Origin: Tenacibaculum larymnensis
GTDB lineage: Bacteria; Bacteroidota; Bacteroidia; Flavobacteriales; Flavobacteriaceae
Length of the DNA stretch: 60,747 bases
Reading direction: 5' to 3'
NCBI RefSeq assembly: GCF_028829235.1
Contig: NZ_JAIWJY010000015.1
Location: forward strand, 1-60,747
Position numbers and translations under genes: made by a program. The notes under the pieces were generated by a model that made no database searches, was not told the origin of the DNA, and saw nothing but the letters and a program-made list of their open reading frames with translations. Below are positions 41,623 through 50,887 of the stretch, piece by piece (position 1 is the stretch's first letter; each line of letters begins with the position of its first letter).

Positions 41623-41644
41623 CCCCGTTCATTAACGTATTGAT

Positions 41645-41745
41645 GTTATCAAGAAAGGTGGAGGGAATAGACCCTTTGAAACCTTAGCAACCCTTTGTGC
41701 AAACAAAGAAGGTGCTACATTCTACTGCTTCGGCAGAGAGATAAC
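41645..41745 (+). ncRNA. SAM-I (S-box) riboswitch upstream of metH
   Basis: The first 70 nt differ at only a few positions from the element at 16265 (GTTATCAAGAAAGGTGGAGG, AGACCCTTTGAAACC, TTAGCAACCCTTTGTGC, AAAGAAGGTGCTA). The last helix is different: TGC-TTCG-GCA with a stable UUCG-type tetraloop. P1 closes with GATAAC (41740-41745). A weak hairpin GAAAAGA (41746-41752) / TCTTTTC (41764-41770) follows and may be the expression platform. Confidence 0.95.
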
Positions 41746-41797
41746 GAAAAGAATTTTACTTCCTCTTTTCCTGATAACATTACACTAAATATCAGGA

Positions 41798-42814
41798 ATG
41801 TCAAACATTTATCAAGAAATACAAAAACGAATCCTCGTGCTCGATGGTGCTATGGGAACCATGCTTCAGGAATATAAGTTTACTGAAGAAGATTTTCGCG
41901 GAGAACGTTTTAAAGATTACCCAACACCGTTACAAGGAAACAACGATTTGTTGTCAATCACACAACCAGAAGCTGTAAAAGAAGTTCATAGAAAATACTT
42001 TGCTGCAGGAGCAGACATTGTAGAAACCAACACTTTTTCAGGAACTACTATTGCCATGGCAGATTACCAAATGGAAGATTTGGTATATGAGTTAAATTAT
42101 GAATCTGCCAAAATAGCCAAAGAAGTAGCTGAAGAGTTCACTGCCAAAGAACCACACAAACCTCGATTTGTAGCAGGCTCTATAGGGCCTACCAACCGTA
42201 CGGCAAGCATGTCTCCAGATGTAAATGATCCAGGATACAGAGCCGTAACCTTTGACGAGTTACGCACTGCTTATAAACAACAAGTAGAAGCTTTAATTGA
42301 TGGGGGATCAGATATTTTGTTAGTAGAAACTGTGTTTGATACCTTAAATGCTAAAGCCGCTTTATTTGCTATTGAAGAGGTAAAAGCTGAACGAAACATA
42401 GAAATTCCTATCATGGTTTCTGGTACGATTACTGATGCTTCAGGAAGAACATTATCAGGACAAACAGCTGAGGCTTTTCTAATTTCTATTTCTCATATTC
42501 CGCTACTATCTGTAGGGTTTAATTGCGCTTTAGGAGCCAATTTATTACAACCTCATTTAGAGGCGATAGCCTCTAAAACGGACTTTGCTATTTCTGCTCA
42601 TCCAAATGCAGGATTACCCAATGCCTTTGGAGAATATGACGAAACTCCAGAAGAAACAGCGGAGCAAATAGAAGAATATTTAAAGAAAAACTTAATTAAC
42701 ATTATAGGAGGGTGCTGTGGTACCACACCTAAACATATTTCAGCGATTGCAGCGGTAGCCGCTAAGTATAAACCACGTAAAGCTGAATTTGTTGCAACAG
42801 TACAAAATAGTTAA
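41798..42814 (+). CDS. metH: Methionine synthase, homocysteine-binding half of split MetH
   Basis: A 338-residue protein equal to the N-terminal homocysteine/zinc domain of cobalamin-dependent methionine synthase. It has ILVLDGAMGTMLQEY, GADIVETNTFSGTT, GSIGPTNRTASMSPDV and the zinc cysteines in GFNCALGA and GGCCGTTPKHI. The remaining MetH domains are encoded by the next gene, 3 bp on; the split is known in Bacteroidota. It is first behind the second SAM riboswitch. A standalone betaine- or S-methylmethionine-dependent methyltransferase is unlikely given the neighbour. Confidence 0.93.
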   Translation: MSNIYQEIQKRILVLDGAMGTMLQEYKFTEEDFRGERFKDYPTPLQGNNDLLSITQPEAVKEVHRKYFAAGADIVETNTFSGTTIAMADYQMEDLVYELNYESAKIAKEVAEEFTAKEPHKPRFVAGSIGPTNRTASMSPDVNDPGYRAVTFDELRTAYKQQVEALIDGGSDILLVETVFDTLNAKAALFAIEEVKAERNIEIPIMVSGTITDASGRTLSGQTAEAFLISISHIPLLSVGFNCALGANLLQPHLEAIASKTDFAISAHPNAGLPNAFGEYDETPEETAEQIEEYLKKNLINIIGGCCGTTPKHISAIAAVAAKYKPRKAEFVATVQNS

Positions 42815-42817
42815 TAG

Positions 42818-45493
42818 ATGATTGAGAAAAGACGATATATGAAGTTATCTGGTTTAGAACCGTTAATTATTACACCCGAAAGTAATTTTATCAATGTAGG
42901 TGAACGTACAAACGTAGCAGGATCGCGTAAATTTCTTCGATTGATAAAAGAAGAAAAGTTCGATGAAGCCTTGGCAATTGCGCGTCATCAAGTAGATGGA
43001 GGAGCGCAAATCATCGATATTAATATGGATGATGGTTTAATTGAAGGGAAAGAAGCGATGGTACGTTTCTTAAACTTAATAGCTTCTGAACCTGATATTG
43101 CCAGAGTTCCTATTATGATTGACAGTTCTAAATGGGAAATCATTGAAGCTGGATTGCGAGTAGTACAAGGAAAATCGGTTGTAAATTCCATTTCTTTAAA
43201 AGAAGGAGAAGAAAAGTTTATTTGGGAAGCTACGCAGATTAAACGATATGGAGCCGCAGTAATTATCATGGCTTTTGATGAAGTAGGACAAGCAGATACT
43301 TACGAGCGAAGAATTGAAATTGCAGAGCGTTCGTATAACATATTAACTGACATTGTCGGTTTTCCGCCAGAAGATATCATTTTCGATTTAAATATTTTCC
43401 CAGTGGGAACTGGAATGGAAGAGCATCGAAAAAACGCACTAGATTTTATTGAAGCTACCCGATGGGTGCGCGAAAATTTACCGCATGTTAGTGTGAGTGG
43501 AGGAGTAAGTAATGTATCATTTTCATTTAGAGGAAATAATGTCGTTCGTGAAGCGATGCATTCGGTATTCTTATACTATGCCATTAAAGCAGGAATGAAT
43601 ATGGGAATTGTGAATCCGACAATGTTAGAAGTCTACGATGATATTCCGAAGGATTTATTAGAACATATTGAAGATGTTGTTTTAGATAGAAGAGATGATG
43701 CAACTGAACGCTTATTAGAGTTTGCAGAAACGGTAAAAGGAACTAAAAAAGAAAGTAGTGAGCAGGTTTTAGAATGGAGAAGTTTACCGTTGCAAGACCG
43801 TATAACACACTCTTTAGTAAAAGGAATAGATGCTTTTATTGAAGAAGATGCAGAAGAAGCACGCTTAAGTGTAGCGAAACCATTACATGTAATTGAAGGA
43901 CATTTAATGACGGGGATGAATGTAGTAGGAGACTTGTTTGGTGCAGGGAAAATGTTTTTACCACAAGTAGTAAAATCTGCCCGAGTAATGAAAAAAGCAG
44001 TTGCTTACTTAAACCCGTTTATTGAAGCTGAAAAAAGCGAGGAACAGCAAGCTATTGGAAAAATATTGATGGCGACCGTAAAAGGAGATGTACACGATAT
44101 TGGTAAAAACATTGTATCAGTAGTATTAGGCTGTAACAATTATGAGATTGTTGATTTAGGTGTGATGGTTCCACCAGAAAAAATCATAGAAACCGCTAAA
44201 AAAGAGAAGGTAGATGCTATTGGTTTAAGCGGATTGATAACGCCTTCGTTGGATGAAATGGTGTATTTAGCCAAAGAAATGGAACGTCAAAATTTAGAAA
44301 TTCCATTATTGATTGGTGGGGCAACTACCTCAAAAGCACATACGGCTGTAAAAATAGACACACAGTATAAAAATGCAGTAGTACACGTTAATGATGCTTC
44401 AAGAGCGGTAACCGTAGTAGGAGATTTGTTGAACCAAGAAACCTCTAATGAATACGTAGCCAAATTGAAGAAAGATTACGAAGAATTTCGTGATAAGTTC
44501 TTAAAACGAGGAAAACAAAAGCATTACATACCTATTGCAGAAGCAAGAGAGCGAAAATTTAAAATAGATTGGGATACTACGAATATTACCAAGCCTAGAG
44601 AACTAGGAATACAAAAACTAGAACAAGTAAGTTTAAAAGATTTGGTACCGTATTTTGATTGGAGTCCGTTTTTCCGTTCGTGGGATTTACACGGAAAGTT
44701 TCCTGATATTTTAGAAGATGAAGTAGTAGGGGTAGAGGCAACTAATTTGTTTGCAGATGCTCAAAAAATGTTACAACAAATTATAGAAAAGCAAGCATTA
44801 AAGCCCAAAGCTATTTTTGGTTTGTTTGAGGCAAACTCTATTAACGATGATGATATTTCAGTTCAAAAGAAAGGAAAAGAAGTCACCATATTTAGAACCT
44901 TACGTCAGCAATTAAAAAAGCGTGAAGGTAAACCAAGTTTTGCCTTAGCTGATTTTATTGCGCCTAAGGAAACAGATAGATCGGATTATATAGGGGCTTT
45001 CTGTACAGCCATTTTTGGTGCTGATGAATTAGCGCTACAATACAAAGAAAATCACGACGATTACAATGCAATTATGGCACAAGCTATTGCCGATCGTTTT
45101 GCTGAAGCTTTTGCTGAATATTTGCATCACAGAGTAAGAACAAAACATTGGGGTTATGCTTCCGAAGAAAATTTAACGAATGATGAATTAATAAAAGAGG
45201 ATTATAAAGGAATTCGTCCTGCTCCCGGATACCCTGCATGTCCAGATCATTTAGAAAAAGAAACGATTTGGGAACTTTTACAAGTTGAAGAAAATATAGG
45301 GGTTAGCTTAACAGAAAGTTTAGCCATGTGGCCAGCAGCAGCAGTTTCAGGATATTATTTTGCCAATGAAGAAGCTAAATATTTCGGTTTGGGTAAAATA
45401 ACAGACGACCAAGTAAGAGATTTTGCAGAGCGGAAAAACATTCCCTTAGAAAAAGCCAGAAAATGGTTACACCCAAACATATCAGACAATTAA
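42818..45493 (+). CDS. metH: Methionine synthase, folate/cobalamin/activation half of split MetH
   Basis: An 891-residue protein with the remaining MetH domains in order: pterin-binding barrel ([36 protein letters not shown]), helical cap, cobalamin-binding domain with the axial histidine in [13 protein letters not shown] and [13 protein letters not shown], and C-terminal AdoMet activation domain ([15 protein letters not shown] near residue 820, then [16 protein letters not shown]). It works with the 338-residue protein upstream to methylate homocysteine. Cobalamin must be taken up or made elsewhere; no B12 gene is in the window. Confidence 0.95.
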   Translation: MIEKRRYMKLSGLEPLIITPESNFINVGERTNVAGSRKFLRLIKEEKFDEALAIARHQVDGGAQIIDINMDDGLIEGKEAMVRFLNLIASEPDIARVPIMIDSSKWEIIEAGLRVVQGKSVVNSISLKEGEEKFIWEATQIKRYGAAVIIMAFDEVGQADTYERRIEIAERSYNILTDIVGFPPEDIIFDLNIFPVGTGMEEHRKNALDFIEATRWVRENLPHVSVSGGVSNVSFSFRGNNVVREAMHSVFLYYAIKAGMNMGIVNPTMLEVYDDIPKDLLEHIEDVVLDRRDDATERLLEFAETVKGTKKESSEQVLEWRSLPLQDRITHSLVKGIDAFIEEDAEEARLSVAKPLHVIEGHLMTGMNVVGDLFGAGKMFLPQVVKSARVMKKAVAYLNPFIEAEKSEEQQAIGKILMATVKGDVHDIGKNIVSVVLGCNNYEIVDLGVMVPPEKIIETAKKEKVDAIGLSGLITPSLDEMVYLAKEMERQNLEIPLLIGGATTSKAHTAVKIDTQYKNAVVHVNDASRAVTVVGDLLNQETSNEYVAKLKKDYEEFRDKFLKRGKQKHYIPIAEARERKFKIDWDTTNITKPRELGIQKLEQVSLKDLVPYFDWSPFFRSWDLHGKFPDILEDEVVGVEATNLFADAQKMLQQIIEKQALKPKAIFGLFEANSINDDDISVQKKGKEVTIFRTLRQQLKKREGKPSFALADFIAPKETDRSDYIGAFCTAIFGADELALQYKENHDDYNAIMAQAIADRFAEAFAEYLHHRVRTKHWGYASEENLTNDELIKEDYKGIRPAPGYPACPDHLEKETIWELLQVEENIGVSLTESLAMWPAAAVSGYYFANEEAKYFGLGKITDDQVRDFAERKNIPLEKARKWLHPNISDN

Positions 45494-45617
45494 GAATAAT
45501 TTAAAAATAAACAAACAAAAGAGCGTATTTAATTAACAATAAGTTTTAAGTTAGGTAAACTAAAAGCTAGAAAACAGTAGTAATATTGCCATATAAAAAA
45601 TCAATAAAATTAGACAA

Positions 45618-45704
45618 ATGAAAAAGTATAATTTAGAGATTCGATTTGCAATACAGCTACTGGTAATGGCAGCAATATCGTTGATTGCAGCTTCATTGGT
45701 ATAG
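45618..45704 (+). CDS. Possible 28-residue hydrophobic peptide between metH and metF
   Basis: ATG at 45618 opens MKKYNLEIRFAIQLLVMAA then ISLIAASLV and stops at 45702-45704, 27 bp before metF. It has a short charged start and one hydrophobic helix. It lies on the coding strand in the metH-metF spacer, so it would be transcribed under SAM control. No homologue is recalled. It may be a small membrane peptide or chance. Confidence 0.35.
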   Translation: MKKYNLEIRFAIQLLVMAAISLIAASLV

Positions 45705-45731
45705 TTAAATACGCCTTTATAAGATACACTT

Positions 45732-46688
45732 ATGAAGGTAATAGAACATTTAGAAAAAGCTAACGGAACATCGTTGTTTTCGTTTGAAATACTTCCACCG
45801 TTAAAGGGAGACACAATAGAGTCAATATTTAAAAATATTGACCCATTAATGGAGTTTAATCCCCCGTTTATAGACGTAACCTATCATCGTGAAGAATACG
45901 TGTATAAAGAGTTAGGAGACGGACTCTTAAAAAAACAAGTAGTAAAAAAACGTCCGGGTACTGTCGGTATTTGTGCGGCTATTCAAAATAAATATCAGGT
46001 AGATGCTATTCCGCATATTTTATGTGGAGGGTTTACTAAAGAAGACACTGAAAACTTCTTAATAGACCTCGATTTTTTAGGAATTGATAACGTAGTTGCA
46101 TTACGTGGTGATGCAGTAAAAAGCGAAACTTATTTTAAACCTGAAAATGATGGGCACGCGTATGCAAGTGAGTTAGTTACGCAAATAGAAAACTTAAATA
46201 AAGGAAGGTATTTGGATGATGACTTACAAAACTCATCAAAAACCGATTTTTGTATTGGTGTAGCAGGGTATCCTGAAAAGCACATGGAAGCACCAAGTTT
46301 AGATTCTGATATTCACTTTTTAAAAAAGAAGATAAAAAATGGAGCAAACTATGTGGTAACACAAATGTTTTTCGATAATCAAAAGTATTTTGAGTTTGTA
46401 GAAAAATGTAGAGAAGAAGGTATAACCGTTCCAATTATTCCGGGTTTAAAACCTATTTCAACCAAAAAACAGTTGAATTTAATTCCACACCGTTTTAAGG
46501 TAGATTTACCTGATGCATTGGTAAAAGAGGTTGTGAATTGTAAGAGTAACGCAGAGGTACGACAAGTAGGAGTAGAGTGGTGTATTGCTCAAAGTAAAGA
46601 GTTACAACAGAAAGGTGTACCTATTTTACATTATTATTCAATGGGAAGATCAACTAATATTCAAAAAATTGCAGAAGCAGTTTTCTAA
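45732..46688 (+). CDS. metF: 5,10-methylenetetrahydrofolate reductase MetF
   Basis: FAD enzyme that makes 5-methyltetrahydrofolate, the methyl donor for MetH. The 318-residue barrel has SFEILPPLKGD, PFIDVTYHREEYV, CGGFTKEDTENFLIDL, VVALRGDAV, IGVAGYPEKH and VTQMFFDNQKYFEF. It follows metH by 238 bp on the same strand and is probably in the same SAM-regulated transcript. Complete and of normal length. A palindromic repeat follows the gene. Confidence 0.95.
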   Translation: MKVIEHLEKANGTSLFSFEILPPLKGDTIESIFKNIDPLMEFNPPFIDVTYHREEYVYKELGDGLLKKQVVKKRPGTVGICAAIQNKYQVDAIPHILCGGFTKEDTENFLIDLDFLGIDNVVALRGDAVKSETYFKPENDGHAYASELVTQIENLNKGRYLDDDLQNSSKTDFCIGVAGYPEKHMEAPSLDSDIHFLKKKIKNGANYVVTQMFFDNQKYFEFVEKCREEGITVPIIPGLKPISTKKQLNLIPHRFKVDLPDALVKEVVNCKSNAEVRQVGVEWCIAQSKELQQKGVPILHYYSMGRSTNIQKIAEAVF

Positions 46689-46695
46689 GATAAAT

Positions 46696-46812
46696 CGTCA
46701 TTTCGAACCGAAGGAGAAACCGTAAGGTTTAGCGAAGCTAAATCTCATTAAAGTTAATTACAAACATTCTTAAGATTTCTCACACTTCGTTTCACTCGGT
46801 TCTAAATGACGT
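46696..46812. repeat. Palindromic intergenic repeat (GTCATTTCGAA type)
   Basis: Opens CGTCATTTCGAACCGAAG and closes CGGTTCTAAATGACG, with an inner AAATCTCATT...AAGATTTCTC pairing. A partial copy follows at 46846-46880 (GTCATTCCGAACGG, GAGGAATCTC). Same family as the copies at 30735, 47781, 47899 and 49016. Confidence 0.75.
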
Positions 46813-46975
46813 TAACAAGAGTTTTTTTGTTACTATATTATCTATGTCATTCCGAACGGTAGAGAGGAATCTCAAATAATAGAGTAAGAAATTTTTTTAA
46901 TGTTGTTATGATGTGGTTATGTCTTTTATGTGACAAAATTGAAAGTAATATATTTACGTGTTAAATAAAGAAAAG

Positions 46976-47764
46976 ATGAAATTACCATTATACCAAATAG
47001 ATGCTTTTACAGATAAAGTATTTGGAGGAAATCCAGCATGTGTTGTTCCGTTACAAGATTGGCTTCCTGATGAAGTTCTTTTAAAAATAGCAAAAGAAAA
47101 TGCGGTGGCAGAAACAGCATTTTTTGTTGATAAAGGAGAGAAAATACATTTAAGGTGGTTTACTCCAGAAATTGAAATGGATTTATGCGGGCATGCAACA
47201 CTTGCTACAGCTCATTGTTTACATTCAATTTTAAATTATCCTCATAACGAAATAGTATTTGAAACATTAAGTGGTGATTTAATTATTACGATTGAAAAGG
47301 ACTTTTATTCGATGGATTTGCCATCTCGAATGCCTGTTGCTTCTGAGTTACCTGAAGTCATTCAGAAGTCTTTAAATATACAACCTAAAGAGGTTTTAAA
47401 ATCTAGAGATTATGTATTAGTATATGATTCTGAAGAGGAAATAAAAAATATAAAAGTAGATAGACAGACCTTTGATCAAATAAATTTAGATCCAGGAGGG
47501 GTAGTAGTTACAGCTGTAGGAAATAATTCCGATTTTGTATCAAGATATTTTACACCACAATCCTCTATTTTAGAAGACCCTGTTACTGGTTCTTCTCATT
47601 GTTCATTGGTGCCATTTTGGAGCTCTCGATTGGATAAAGATAATCTTGATGCAATACAAGTTTCTGAAAGAGTAGGAGTGTTAAAGTGCCAAAATAAAAA
47701 GGATAGGGTCATAATTAGCGGTAAAGCTAAAACGTATTCAGAAGGAAACTTATGGATAGAATAA
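46976..47764 (+). CDS. PhzF-family isomerase/epimerase
   Basis: A 262-residue PhzF-fold protein: LYQIDAFTDKVFGGNPACVV, ENAVAETAFFV with the catalytic Glu, LRWFTPEIEMDLCGHATLA, and SRYFTPQSSILEDPVTGSSHC. PhzF proteins isomerise or rearrange small acids; most members outside phenazine clusters have no known substrate. The ATG at 46976 is preferred over a GTG at 46958 because the conserved start is MKLPLYQIDAF. It stands alone between two palindromic repeats. Confidence 0.88.
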   Translation: MKLPLYQIDAFTDKVFGGNPACVVPLQDWLPDEVLLKIAKENAVAETAFFVDKGEKIHLRWFTPEIEMDLCGHATLATAHCLHSILNYPHNEIVFETLSGDLIITIEKDFYSMDLPSRMPVASELPEVIQKSLNIQPKEVLKSRDYVLVYDSEEEIKNIKVDRQTFDQINLDPGGVVVTAVGNNSDFVSRYFTPQSSILEDPVTGSSHCSLVPFWSSRLDKDNLDAIQVSERVGVLKCQNKKDRVIISGKAKTYSEGNLWIE

Positions 47765-47780
47765 CGAGTGTTTAAAGAAT

Positions 47781-47873
47781 TGTCATTTCGAACCTAGTGA
47801 AACGAAGAGTGAGAAATCTTATGAAAGCCTGTTATTAGTTTTAATGAGATTTCTCCCTTCGGTCGAAATGACG
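47781..47873. repeat. Palindromic intergenic repeat (GTCATTTCGAA type)
   Basis: TGTCATTTCGAACC opens and GGTCGAAATGACG closes; inner arms GAGAAATCTTAT and ATGAGATTTCTC pair. It is the most symmetric copy of the family in this window. Confidence 0.8.
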
Positions 47874-47898
47874 AACAGTCATTGTGGGGAGAATATGA

Positions 47899-47960
47899 TG
47901 AAGTAATCTGTTTATTTAGAATTCAAAATATAAAGATTGCTTCACTCTGTTCGCAATGAC
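47899..47960. repeat. Palindromic repeat, GCAATGAC subtype
   Basis: GAAGTAATCTGTTTA and AGATTGCTTC form the inner arms, closed by TGTTCGCAATGAC. It is a half-copy related to the element at 30735. Confidence 0.6.
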
Positions 47961-47985
47961 GTACTTATCTTCTTATAAGTAATTA

Positions 47986-48993
47986 TTAATTGCTCTTAGC
48001 CTTTATAAAATCAGAAATTAAATAACTAATATATTTTCCTACTTGTCCGTTAGCAACGTCATCTTTAACAACTGCTGGAGCACCCTCACAAATGTGTAAA
48101 TAAGAAGCATTTTGTAGCTTACCAAAATAATGTGTGAATCTACGTGCTTGTTGTGGTGTAAATCCGCTAGGTGTCATGGCACTACTAGGAAAGTGTTGCA
48201 CACAATCCAAGTCAATCTCAATTCCGAAAGGAGTATTTTCTATAAAACTTTCAGCGCGTTGCAACTCACCTTCAAAAGAAGTGGACTGATATACTTCTAA
48301 CTCTTCAAAAGTGTTGTATTCTAAGTTTAAACTATCGTGAATCATCTCAAAAATATACTGAGGCGTGTAGTTTTCATGTAATCCAAACATAAAGTAATTC
48401 TTAATAAAACCTTCTAGCAATGCATACGAGAATCCGTTACCACTATGGCGCTCTTCCAAACGACGTAAATCGGTATGCGCATCTAGGTTAATTACATTTA
48501 CAGGTTGTTCCTTTCCTTCAGAAAGTCCTTTAATATTTCCGTAAGCGTTGTTATGACCTCCACCAATAATAATTGGTGTTTTACCACTTTTAACAATGAC
48601 TTTGATAAGGTTAGAAAGTTCTTTATCAATTGCTTTTACTAATAAATCACCTTTCTCTCTGTCGTTAACGTCAAAGCTATATACATCGTCTAAACAATCT
48701 AAATATCCTAAAACTAGGATGTTATTTCCGTCGATAAACTGATTCTGCTGTGTATTTAAGAATGCTTTTAAAGCGGGAACAAAAGCAGTATGTGCACCAC
48801 CATTTCCACCATTCATGCGAACTCCAATATCTTCAGGGACTCCTAAAATAACAAAAGAAGCAGTTGAGTTTTTAAGTTCCTCTTGTAGCTCTTTTTTAGA
48901 GTTGATAACTGCAACGCACTCACCTAATTTTGTCTCACCTTCACGTGGGGTTACAAACTCTTGTATGTCTTTTTCGTTGAATATTGTTAGCAT
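47986..48993 (-). CDS. hutG: Formimidoylglutamase-like arginase-family enzyme HutG
   Basis: A 335-residue ureohydrolase with the binuclear manganese motifs GGGHNNAYG, NLDAHTDLR and EIDLDCV. Histidine use by this route has HutG cleave N-formimidoyl-glutamate to glutamate and formamide. The hutI gene upstream on the same strand supports this choice over arginase or agmatinase. Between them is a palindromic repeat. hutU and hutH are not in the window. Metal ligands are complete. Confidence 0.85.
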   Translation of the reverse strand: MLTIFNEKDIQEFVTPREGETKLGECVAVINSKKELQEELKNSTASFVILGVPEDIGVRMNGGNGGAHTAFVPALKAFLNTQQNQFIDGNNILVLGYLDCLDDVYSFDVNDREKGDLLVKAIDKELSNLIKVIVKSGKTPIIIGGGHNNAYGNIKGLSEGKEQPVNVINLDAHTDLRRLEERHSGNGFSYALLEGFIKNYFMFGLHENYTPQYIFEMIHDSLNLEYNTFEELEVYQSTSFEGELQRAESFIENTPFGIEIDLDCVQHFPSSAMTPSGFTPQQARRFTHYFGKLQNASYLHICEGAPAVVKDDVANGQVGKYISYLISDFIKAKSN

Positions 48994-49015
48994 ATTGTAT
49001 TGTCTTTTTAGAAAA

Positions 49016-49107
49016 CGTCATTTCGAACTGAAGTGTAACGAAAGGAGAAATCTCAAGAATGTTCGTAACTCACCTTAATGATATTCTTCGTTATCATTCG
49101 GAATGAC
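49016..49107. repeat. Palindromic intergenic repeat between hutI and hutG
   Basis: CGTCATTTCGAACTGAAG opens and TTCGGAATGAC closes; inner arms GAAATCTCAAGAATG and CTTAATGATATTC pair in part. Same family as the copy at 46696. Confidence 0.7.
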
Positions 49108-49117
49108 AGGGTATAAT

Positions 49118-50350
49118 TTACATTTCTTTTCCGTTGATGAATACTGAATCTATTAAGTTACTTCCGAAGGAATACGGTAAAAATCCATACGAAGGAATTT
49201 CTTTAGTTAGGATTAAGTTTGCTTTTTTCCCTTTGGTAATGCTTCCAACCTCATCAGATAAATTCATTGCATACGCTCCGTTAATTGTAGCTGCATTAAT
49301 AGCTTCTTCTGGTGTCATTTTCATTTTAATACAAGCTGTTGCTACTACAAAGTTCATGTTTCCTGATGGAGTAGATCCTGGATTGTAATCGGTAGCTAAG
49401 GCTAAAGGTAACTCTGCATTTATAATATCACGTGCAGGTGTGTACGGAATACTTAAAAAATACGAGCAAGATGGTAAGGCAACAGGCATGGTTTGCGTTC
49501 CTTTCAATGCTTCAATATCTTCTGTATTCATAACTTCTAAATGGTCTACAGATAAGGCATTGTGTTTTACACTTACCTGAACACCTCCAATAGTTGTAAA
49601 CTGATTTACGTGTACTTTCGGTATTAACCCGTATTGTTGAGCGGCGGTTAAAATTCTGTCGGTATCTTCTACCGAGAAATATCCTGTTTCACAGAAAGCA
49701 TCTATAAAATCAGCAAGGTTTTCTTCGGCAACTTTAGGTAGCATTTCATCAATAATTAAATTGATGTATCCTTCTTTATTGTTTTTATATTCAGTAGGAA
49801 AGGCATGTGCTCCTAAAAAGGTAGCTTTTACAGGAATGTTATAATTCTCGCGTAGCTTTTTAATAACACGCAACATTTTTAATTCAGCGTCTACGGTTAA
49901 ACCATATCCTGATTTTATTTCAACTGCTCCAGTACCTAATGCAATAACTTCTTCTAATCGTTTTGCAGATTGTTGGTATAGCTCTTCTTCTGACGTTTCT
50001 TGTAACTTCTTTGCAGAGTTTACGATACCACCACCACGATTGGCAATTTCTTCATAACTCAATCCATTAATTCTATCTACAAACTCTTGCTCACGATTAC
50101 CTGCATATACAATATGCGTATGCGAATCACACCAAGTAGGTAACATCATTTTACCAGTACAATCCACAGTTTTATCAGCAGAAGTAGGGGCTTTTTTCAT
50201 GCTTCCATAGTCAGTAATAATACCTTTTTCAACCAATAAAAAAGCGTTTTTTATGGTAGGTAAAATGTTCATCGAAGCTCCTGATACTTTTTTAGTACTT
50301 GTTTCTCTAATTTGGATTAATTCTTTGATGTTTATGAATAAAGTTGTCAT
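49118..50350 (-). CDS. hutI: Imidazolonepropionase HutI
   Basis: Amidohydrolase-fold enzyme of histidine breakdown that opens imidazolone propionate to N-formimidoyl-glutamate. The 410-residue protein has the metal motif CDSHTHIVYAGNR, then EFVDRINGLSYEEIANRGGGI, GYGLTVDAELKML, TFLGAHAFP and ATDYNPGSTPSGNM. It is upstream of hutG on the same strand with a palindromic repeat in the 125-bp gap. Complete; start at 50350 gives the usual N-terminus. Confidence 0.94.
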   Translation of the reverse strand: MTTLFINIKELIQIRETSTKKVSGASMNILPTIKNAFLLVEKGIITDYGSMKKAPTSADKTVDCTGKMMLPTWCDSHTHIVYAGNREQEFVDRINGLSYEEIANRGGGIVNSAKKLQETSEEELYQQSAKRLEEVIALGTGAVEIKSGYGLTVDAELKMLRVIKKLRENYNIPVKATFLGAHAFPTEYKNNKEGYINLIIDEMLPKVAEENLADFIDAFCETGYFSVEDTDRILTAAQQYGLIPKVHVNQFTTIGGVQVSVKHNALSVDHLEVMNTEDIEALKGTQTMPVALPSCSYFLSIPYTPARDIINAELPLALATDYNPGSTPSGNMNFVVATACIKMKMTPEEAINAATINGAYAMNLSDEVGSITKGKKANLILTKEIPSYGFLPYSFGSNLIDSVFINGKEM

Positions 50351-50399
50351 GTTGAATGCTTAAATTTGTTAGACAAACTTACGGTAAAAACTACAATTT

Positions 50400-50822
50400 A
50401 TGATACATTTTTTAGGAGTGATTTGTGTTTTAATACTCTTTTCTATTTCGTTAATTCACGTTTATTGGGCTTTTGGTGGAACTTTATGGGTAGATGCTGT
50501 AATACCTACTAAAACAGCAAATGAAAAAGCGATGAATCCACCTAAAGCACTAACTTTTGTAGTAGCTATAGTAATAGGTGCTTTTGCGGTTGTGTATGCA
50601 GAAAAAATACAGCTATTTACGCTGAATTCAATGCCTATATGGTTGCAAGACTATGGACTTTACGTTGTGGCTAGTATTTTTATAATTAGGGCTATAGGTG
50701 ATTTTAAGTATGTAGGCTTTTTTAAGAAAACCAAGACAACAGAGTTTGCCGTAAACGATACTAAGTATTTTTCTCCACTATGTTTATTTTTAGGAGTAGT
50801 TGGATTACTAATAGCGTTTTAA
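50400..50822 (+). CDS. DUF3995 membrane protein
   Basis: A 140-residue protein with four hydrophobic helices (from about residues 3, 48, 85 and 120). It shows ISLIHVYWAFGGTLWVDAVIP and RAIGDFKYVGFFK, typical of DUF3995. The function is unknown. It is transcribed divergently from hutI with 49 bp between the starts and ends at a terminator hairpin shared with the convergent gene. Confidence 0.85.
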   Translation: MIHFLGVICVLILFSISLIHVYWAFGGTLWVDAVIPTKTANEKAMNPPKALTFVVAIVIGAFAVVYAEKIQLFTLNSMPIWLQDYGLYVVASIFIIRAIGDFKYVGFFKKTKTTEFAVNDTKYFSPLCLFLGVVGLLIAF

Positions 50823-50846
50823 CGTAAATCATTAAGACAATATAAT

Positions 50847-50887
50847 AAACCTGCTTAACAGTTAATTTTTAAGTGTTGAGCAGGTTT
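50847..50887. terminator. Terminator hairpin between DUF3995 and BtrH-like genes
   Basis: AAACCTGCTTAACA (50847-50860) pairs with TGTTGAGCAGGTTT (50874-50887), one wobble pair, with a 13-nt loop. It overlaps the last codons of the convergent gene ending at 50862. Confidence 0.7.

Noticed and set aside
41645..41797. Cobalamin riboswitch in front of B12-dependent metH
   Set aside because: The element has full S-box landmarks and lacks the B12-box; only a SAM-I riboswitch is present.
42812..42820. metH broken by a recent nonsense mutation
   Set aside because: The two halves split exactly at a domain boundary with a new start codon, and a split MetH is common in this phylum.
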